Shown one piece after another: positions 59,377 to 64,000 of a stretch of 64,000 nt of DNA (position 1 is its first letter; each line of letters opens with the position of its first letter). The stretch lies in the NCBI GenBank assembly GCA_023898685.1, contig CP060234.1:3100001-3164000 (forward strand), in the 5' to 3' direction. This DNA comes from Phycisphaeraceae bacterium (GTDB lineage Bacteria; Planctomycetota; Phycisphaerae; Phycisphaerales; UBA1924). The translations under genes and the position numbers were made by a program. The notes beneath the pieces were generated by a model. It was not told the origin of the DNA. It did not search any database and saw only the letters and a list, made by a program, of their open reading frames with translations.

Positions 59377-59945
59377 TCAAGCCCGTGTTTTCCACGAAGT
59401 TTTGCACACGTTCTCTCCATTCCACGCCGCGCGGTGCACAACTCTTTTTTGGGCGCGCAAGGCCTTGTATTCCAGCACAGAGCGCGCGTTCAACGTCATG
59501 AACACGAATCCACCGGTTGTCCGCTCGATCGAGAACGTGTAGCCTTCGGGCTCGCGGCGGAGGAGCCGCGGCGTGACGGCGGTGGGGTGCTCTTGCGGGA
59601 CAGTCGACCGACGGCACGTGAATGAACTCCTACGGGGACCATCCATCGCGGAGGACATGCGATGCCTGTGCCATGCAGCGTTGAGAAGGCGGGTGCAACC
59701 AGCCGGGACTCTGCCTCCCGCCCTGCACCCAGTCTCGTTCGCCACGAGAAGCCCGGCTCGCTGCAGCGGATCGCGCTCGAGCATCCGGTCCTCTCCGACG
59801 ATCCGGCTCTCCGCCGATCCTGAGCAAATCAGGCCGTTCGCTCCCCAGGCGGGGCCTTCCCCCCCCCAAACGCATCTCGCGTGCATGTCGCGGGTGCGCC
59901 CTTCGTGTCCCGTTTTCAGCCACCGACCAGATCAGAGACACAGCC
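59377..59945. other. Intergenic region upstream of dnaA
   Basis: About 570 bp with no convincing gene. The first 80 bp hold DnaA-box-like sequences and a TTTTTT run; the rest has no feature I can name. A minus-strand frame across it (59377-59886) reads like no known protein. Confidence 0.5.
59388..59441. promoter_or_regulatory. Candidate DnaA boxes, possible oriC
   Basis: TTTTCCACG (59388-59396) and TTTTGCACA (59400-59408) lie 12 bp apart on plus; the second matches TTWTNCACA fully. A weaker inverted copy (TTGTGCACC on minus, 59441-59433) follows, next to TTTTTT. The cluster lies about 500 bp before dnaA. Few boxes and no long AT-rich stretch, so it is only suggestive. Confidence 0.3.
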
Positions 59946-61460
59946 TTGCACGGACGGACCCACGAAACCGACACGCACCGCGGCGCTCATGCCCCGGGCG
60001 ACACGCGCCGGCCGGCGGGCGGCTCGCTTCGCGGCACCGCACCGTTCCTCGACCAGCTCCGCAGCGAACTCGGGGAGCAGGCCTACGAGCGCTACATCGG
60101 GAACGATGCCGAGTTTCGCCTCGATGACGACGGACTCCACGTCGCCGTTCGCTCCCGGTTTGCGGCCGACATGATCGATTCACGCTTCGGCCCGGCCATC
60201 AGGCGTGCCCTCGACGCATGCGGCTACCCCGCCGATCGGGACGTGTGCATCGGCATTTCGCCAGCCGATGCTCACCGTGGGACCCGCCAGGAGCCCCCGG
60301 CACCGCCACGTCCAGCCTCCAGCCCCGGTCGTCCGCGGCGCCACCGGCCCGCCCGCACGGCCACCCACGCGCTCGACACCTTCGTGGTGGGCCAGTGCAA
60401 CCGGCTCGCGTTCGAGACCGCACGCCGGATCGCAGAGTCTTCCGACCCGACTTCGCTGGGGCCGTGCTTCCTTTACGGTCCCTGCGGCGTCGGCAAGAGC
60501 CACCTGCTCAATGCCGTCGCTCGTCAGTACAAACAAATCCACCCGGGCGCCCGTGTAAAGGTCGTCACCGCCGAGTCATTCACCAATGAATACGTCGCGG
60601 CGGTTCGCTCCAACACCATCGAGGCCTTCCACCGGGCCTACCGCCGCATCGATTTGCTCTGCATTGATGATGTGCACTATCTCGCACGCAAGACCGGCAC
60701 CCAGAACGAGCTGCTGCACACCTTCGATGCGCTCGACCTGGGCGGCGCCCCGGTCGTTCTCGCATCCGATGCCCATCCTCGCCAAATCAAGCAGCTCAGC
60801 GAAGCCCTCGTCTCTCGGTTTGTCTCGGGCCTGCTCGCCCGCATCGACCCGCCCGACCGCCTCACCGCCCGCCGCCTCGTGGAACATTTCGCGAAGAACG
60901 TCGGCCTGGCGCTCGAGCCCGAGGCTGTCCGCGTCCTCGCCGAATCGGCCTCGCCCGCCTCCGCGGGCGAGCACGCCTCCGCCCGCGATCTGCTCGGTGT
61001 GGTCAATCACGTCCTCGCCTACGTCCGTCTCGCCAGCCGCGACCCGGCGCGGCCGGTCGACGCGGCGCTGGCGATCTCGGCTATCCACAAGCACACCGCT
61101 GTTGCGCCGACATCGCCGCAGCTCATGTTCCGCCCGGTTCCCATCGATCACATCGTCCAGACAGTCTGCTCCACGCTCGAGGTGACGCGGCAAGACCTCG
61201 CCGGCAAGGGCCGCCACAAGCATGTCGTCCTCGCCCGCGCGATGATTAGCCTGCTCGCCAAGCGTCTCACCAAGCGCAGCTACCCCGAGATCGCCGCGGC
61301 CATCGGGCGCTCCAATCACTCGACCGTCATCACCGCCCATCGGAGGATCGAGGGCCAGATCGAGCGAGGCGAGACGGTCGACGCCGGCCTCCACCTGGAC
61401 GGCACCCCCCTCGCCGTCCTTGCCGACCGGCTCGAGCACGCGCTGCGTGCCGCCCGCTGA
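59946..61460 (+). CDS. dnaA: Chromosomal replication initiator DnaA
   Basis: About 504 residues. A divergent domain I (FLDQLRSELGEQAYERYIGN) and a Pro/Arg-rich linker precede the AAA+ domain: Walker A CFLYGPCGVGKSHLLNAV (~175), Walker B LLCIDDVHYLARKTGTQNEL (~237). Domain IV ends with KRSYPEIAAAIGRSNHSTVI and TAHRRI, where the classical form is FGGRDHTTV, so the DNA-reading helix is altered and one residue shorter. TTG 59946 is the only start seen upstream of domain I. No dnaN or recF nearby. It could be the main initiator or a paralogue. Confidence 0.88.
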   Translation: MHGRTHETDTHRGAHAPGDTRRPAGGSLRGTAPFLDQLRSELGEQAYERYIGNDAEFRLDDDGLHVAVRSRFAADMIDSRFGPAIRRALDACGYPADRDVCIGISPADAHRGTRQEPPAPPRPASSPGRPRRHRPARTATHALDTFVVGQCNRLAFETARRIAESSDPTSLGPCFLYGPCGVGKSHLLNAVARQYKQIHPGARVKVVTAESFTNEYVAAVRSNTIEAFHRAYRRIDLLCIDDVHYLARKTGTQNELLHTFDALDLGGAPVVLASDAHPRQIKQLSEALVSRFVSGLLARIDPPDRLTARRLVEHFAKNVGLALEPEAVRVLAESASPASAGEHASARDLLGVVNHVLAYVRLASRDPARPVDAALAISAIHKHTAVAPTSPQLMFRPVPIDHIVQTVCSTLEVTRQDLAGKGRHKHVVLARAMISLLAKRLTKRSYPEIAAAIGRSNHSTVITAHRRIEGQIERGETVDAGLHLDGTPLAVLADRLEHALRAAR

Positions 61461-61564
61461 ACGCCGACCGCGTCGGCTATCCTCCCGGACGGCCGGCCAG
61501 GGGGCGCGCTGTCCGCAAACCGATCCGGCCCGCCCGACGCCCGATGGCCTCGACAGGTGTCACG

Positions 61565-62719
61565 ATGGACCGTCTCGAAATACCACTCAGCAGGCCCGAT
61601 CTCTCTCCGCTCGAGGAGCAGCTCGTCCTGACCGCCCTGCGCTCGGAGCGCCTCGCGATGGGCCCCATGACCGAGGAGTTCGAGCGCCGCATCGCCTCCC
61701 TGGCGGGCGTTGCTCACGCCGTCGCCGTCAGCTCGGGCACGGCCGGCCTCTTCTGCGTCCTCACGGCGCTCGGCCTGGGCCCGGGCGACGAGGTCATCAC
61801 CACGCCGTTCTCCTTCGTGGCCTCCACCAACGTCATTCTCCAGGTCGGCGCCAAGCCCGTCTTCGTCGACATCGAGCCCGTCAGCCTCAACATCGACCCG
61901 GGTCTCATCGAGCGGGCTATCACGCCACGCACCCGCGCCATCCTCGCCGTCGAGGCGTTCGGCAATCCCACCCACATGGATGCCTACGCCAACATCGCCG
62001 CCCGGCACGGCATCCCCATGATCGAGGACTGCTGTGAGGCCCTGGGCACAAGGCACACCGGCAGGCCCGCCGGGTCCTTCGGGCGGGCCGGCGTCTTCGC
62101 TTTTTATCCCAACAAGCAGATCACCACGGGCGAGGGCGGGGTCATCGTCACCGATGACGACCACCTAGCCGGCCTCTGCCGGTCCCTGCGAAACCAGGGA
62201 CGACCCATCGACCCAACGGGCCGGCAGCGCTGGCTCAGCCACGAACGCCTCGGCTACAACTTCCGCATGAGCGAACTCCAGGCCGCGGTGGGCGTGGGGC
62301 AGATGCGTCGCCTCGCGACGATTCTCGAACGCCGCAACCTCGTCGCCAAGCAGTACATCGACCGACTCAGCGCCATTCCCGACCTCGTCCTGCCCACCGT
62401 CGACCGCGACACAGAGATGTCCTGGTTCGTGTTCGTCCCCCGTCTCGGGGTCGACTACACCCGCGAGGAACGCGACGAGATCATCGACGGGTTCCGGGCC
62501 CACGATATCGGGGCGGCCGACTACTTCCCGTGCATCCACCTGCTCCCGTTCATCCGCGAACGTCTGGGGACGGGCCCCGGCCAGTTCCCCATCGCCGAGT
62601 CCATCTCCAGCCGCACCATCGCCCTCCCCTTCCACGGCCAGCTCACAGAACGCGAGATTGAGCTCGTCGCCCAGACCCTCGAACTCCTCCTGGGCCGCAA
62701 CACCTTCTCCCGCCGCTGA
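61565..62719 (+). CDS. DegT/DnrJ/EryC1/StrS family PLP aminotransferase
   Basis: About 384 residues. IPLSRPDLSPLEEQLVLTAL, VAVSSGTAGLFCVLTALGLG, TPFSFVASTNVILQVGAKPV, EDCCEALG and the PLP-lysine in FAFYPNKQITTGEGG; GYNFRMSELQAAVGVGQ follows. Makes amino-sugars on nucleotide sugars for surface glycans or antibiotics. ATG 61565 has AGGTG upstream; ATG 61544 is an alternative. No other sugar genes are adjacent. Confidence 0.9.
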   Translation: MDRLEIPLSRPDLSPLEEQLVLTALRSERLAMGPMTEEFERRIASLAGVAHAVAVSSGTAGLFCVLTALGLGPGDEVITTPFSFVASTNVILQVGAKPVFVDIEPVSLNIDPGLIERAITPRTRAILAVEAFGNPTHMDAYANIAARHGIPMIEDCCEALGTRHTGRPAGSFGRAGVFAFYPNKQITTGEGGVIVTDDDHLAGLCRSLRNQGRPIDPTGRQRWLSHERLGYNFRMSELQAAVGVGQMRRLATILERRNLVAKQYIDRLSAIPDLVLPTVDRDTEMSWFVFVPRLGVDYTREERDEIIDGFRAHDIGAADYFPCIHLLPFIRERLGTGPGQFPIAESISSRTIALPFHGQLTEREIELVAQTLELLLGRNTFSRR

Positions 62720-62741
62720 CCCCCGGGTCGCCGGTCCCCTA

Positions 62742-62780
62742 TTGCCCGCCTCTTTGGACCCGCCTATCGTTGCGGCCCGG
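62742..62780 (+). promoter_or_regulatory. rpmB promoter with conserved core
   Basis: TTGCCC (62742-62747), 17-bp spacer, TATCGT (62765-62770), then TGCGGCCCGG. The core GCCTATCGTTGCGGCCCGG (62762-62780) is the same as before rpmA but for one base. Leader of about 28 nt to ATG. Confidence 0.7.
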
Positions 62781-62804
62781 GATCGAACCCCACGAGGTGA
62801 TCAA

Positions 62805-63089
62805 ATGCCGAACGTGTGCCATTTCACAGGAAAGAGAACGACCTTCGGCAAGCGCCGCGCCTGGCGGGGCCAGAAGATCACCAAGGGCGGCTTCGGCCTC
62901 AAGCCCACCGGCATCACGCGCCGCACCTTCAAGCCCAACCTCCAGACCGTCAACGCCGTCATCGAGGACGAGAAGGGCAAGAAGACCACCAAGCGCCTCA
63001 AGGTCTCCACCAAGGCCATCCGCAGCGGTCTCGTCGTCAAGCCGCTCAAGCGCAAGTACGGCTACACACGCCAGCAGAAGCAGGCCTGA
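62805..63089 (+). CDS. rpmB: 50S ribosomal protein L28
   Basis: 94 residues: VCHFTGKRTTFGKRRAWRGQ, GLKPTGITRRTFKPNLQTVN. Only one N-terminal Cys remains, so no zinc site. Stand-alone gene with the shared promoter; mcsA follows by about 100 bp. Confidence 0.96.
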   Translation: MPNVCHFTGKRTTFGKRRAWRGQKITKGGFGLKPTGITRRTFKPNLQTVNAVIEDEKGKKTTKRLKVSTKAIRSGLVVKPLKRKYGYTRQQKQA

Positions 63090-63186
63090 GCGTCTGCCGA
63101 CTCGGCGCGCCGATCCGACTCTCCACCGCAGTACAATCTGAACGAGCGAACCGATCGCGCCGCGCCGGCGCGAGCCGGAGGTGCCG

Positions 63187-63738
63187 ATGTTGTGTGACCG
63201 CTGCGGCAAGCGCGAGGCGACCCACCACGACCTGGTCGTGAGCGGGGGACAGGTGCACGAGACGCACCTCTGCGAGGAGTGCGCTCGCGACCTTGGCGCC
63301 TCCACCCAGCCCACCGGCTCGGTCAGCGAGTGGCTCGCCCAGTTCGTTCTCACCCCGCCCACCGAGAGGCCCAAGCGGTCCGACGCCCCGCTCCATTGCG
63401 AGCACTGCGGCCTCACATTCGCCCAGTTCAAGAAGGGCGGTCTCATGGGCTGCCCCGCCTGCTACGAGGCCTTCGCCTCCAAGCTCGTCCCGCTGCTCGA
63501 GCGCGCCCACGAGGGCGCGAGCCAGCACTGCGGCAAGGTGCCCCGCCGGGCCCTCTCCCGGAGCCGCCTCGCCCGCGACCCAGAGCCCGAGGTCGAATCG
63601 CTCGCCGACCGCATCGAGGCGCTCCGCCACGAGCTCGCCGAGGCCGTCCGTTCCGAGGCCTACGAGAAGGCCGCCTCGATCCGCGACCAGCTCTACGGCC
63701 TCACCCGACCCGGCACGCCCGACGAGGACGACACATGA
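63187..63738 (+). CDS. mcsA: McsA-like zinc-binding activator of McsB
   Basis: 183 residues. Two zinc ribbons: CDRCGKREATHHD with CEEC, and CEHCGLTFAQFKKGG with CPAC. The C-terminus is a UVR domain (LRHELAEAVRSEAYEKAASI). McsA activates the arginine kinase McsB, which marks proteins for ClpCP. ATG 63187 has GGAGG 5 nt before. Overlaps mcsB by 4 bp (ATGA). Confidence 0.92.
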   Translation: MLCDRCGKREATHHDLVVSGGQVHETHLCEECARDLGASTQPTGSVSEWLAQFVLTPPTERPKRSDAPLHCEHCGLTFAQFKKGGLMGCPACYEAFASKLVPLLERAHEGASQHCGKVPRRALSRSRLARDPEPEVESLADRIEALRHELAEAVRSEAYEKAASIRDQLYGLTRPGTPDEDDT

Positions 63739-64000
63739 GACCCGGCCCCGACGAATCGGGCCCCGCGTGGGACAAGTCCCACCTGCCGGTGCTCTGCGCC
63801 AAGCGCACCGAATGGCTCCGCGGCGGTGGCGAATCGTGCGACGTCGTCATGTCGTCCCGCGTCCGCCTGGCCCGCAATCTGGCGGGCTTCCCGTTCATGC
63901 CGAAGGCCGAGCGGGCCGACCGCGAGCAGATTCTCGAGCTCTGCCGCCGGCAGATTGTTGCGGCCCGCCTTGCGCCCCAGCACATGTGGGTCGACCTCCA
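63735..64000 (+). CDS. mcsB: Protein arginine kinase McsB, 5' part
   Basis: First 88 residues, cut by the right edge. DVVMSSRVRLARNLAGFPFM is the N-terminal guanidino-kinase signature of McsB. Start ATG overlaps the mcsA stop. Phosphorylates arginines of damaged proteins and repressors such as CtsR in Firmicutes; its role in planctomycetes is less well known. Confidence 0.9.
   Translation, partial: MRPGPDESGPAWDKSHLPVLCAKRTEWLRGGGESCDVVMSSRVRLARNLAGFPFMPKAERADREQILELCRRQIVAARLAPQHMWVDL

Noticed and set aside
59377..59886. Minus-strand 169-codon frame upstream of dnaA
   Set aside because: No family resemblance and no good ribosome site; it crosses the DnaA-box-like sites. I keep the region as intergenic.
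1..64000. tRNA, rRNA, tmRNA, RNase P RNA genes
   Set aside because: I read the intergenic gaps for their conserved cores and saw none; a covariance-model search would be needed to exclude them fully.

Overview
The window is high-GC bacterial chromosome that looks like a member of the Phycisphaerales (Planctomycetota). Supporting signs are a secreted metalloprotease ending in a GC-type dockerin, a ThiE with an N-terminal ThiD2-like domain, an unusually long acyl carrier protein set between two dehydratases, an L22 with a helix-turn-helix-like extension, and many palindromic repeats of the kind scattered through planctomycete genomes. This assignment is inference from gene content; there is no rRNA in the window.

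Layout. 1-5.9 kb, minus strand: the first 867 codons of metH (cut by the left edge), a dockerin-bearing secreted protease, and rpmE (L31). 6-10 kb: a TauE/SafE permease on plus, then minus-strand UbiA-like, HisN-like phosphatase and BioF/KBL-like genes. 10-10.5 kb: a lower-GC gap with strong hairpins. 10.5-15.5 kb: mntR, a fused aroDE, a dehydratase-ACP-dehydratase group, and recO. 15.5-32.5 kb is ordinary housekeeping: an HDOD regulator, an M16 peptidase, thiE, a 6-phosphogluconolactonase-like gene, an RluA-type synthase, hemW, an FHA protein, purA-uppS-cdsA, a coiled-coil zinc-ribbon protein, ruvB, an M28 lipoprotein peptidase and a secreted protein of unknown function.

32.65-48.26 kb is one long plus-strand ribosomal block in S10-spc-alpha order: rpsJ, rplC, (302-nt noncoding spacer), rplD, rplW, rplB, rpsS, rplV, rpsC, rplP, rpmC, rpsQ, rplN, rplX, rplE, rpsN, rpsH, rplF, rplR, rpsE, rplO, secY, rpmJ, rpsM, rpsK, rpoA, rplQ, then a clear intrinsic terminator. 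rpmD, adk, map, infA and rpsD are not at their usual places. Several proteins are longer than usual (L4, L5, L15, L17, L22, S5).

48.3-64 kb: a minus-strand GH130-GH3-SSS transporter operon, rmuC, a pair of lysine/ornithine-type dehydrogenases, rpmA (L27), a secreted unknown, a GNAT acetyltransferase, a possible origin region followed by dnaA, a DegT-type aminotransferase, rpmB (L28), mcsA and the start of mcsB.

Most interesting points: (1) palindromic elements sit in frame inside two enzyme genes (aroDE and a fabZ-like gene) and a third may supply the C-terminus of the latter; (2) the three stand-alone ribosomal genes rpmE, rpmA and rpmB share a nearly identical promoter core with a GC-rich discriminator; (3) L22 carries an HTH-like domain; (4) a GC-rich noncoding spacer splits rplC from rplD; (5) the UbiA-like gene has coding-looking sequence upstream of its first standard start codon.
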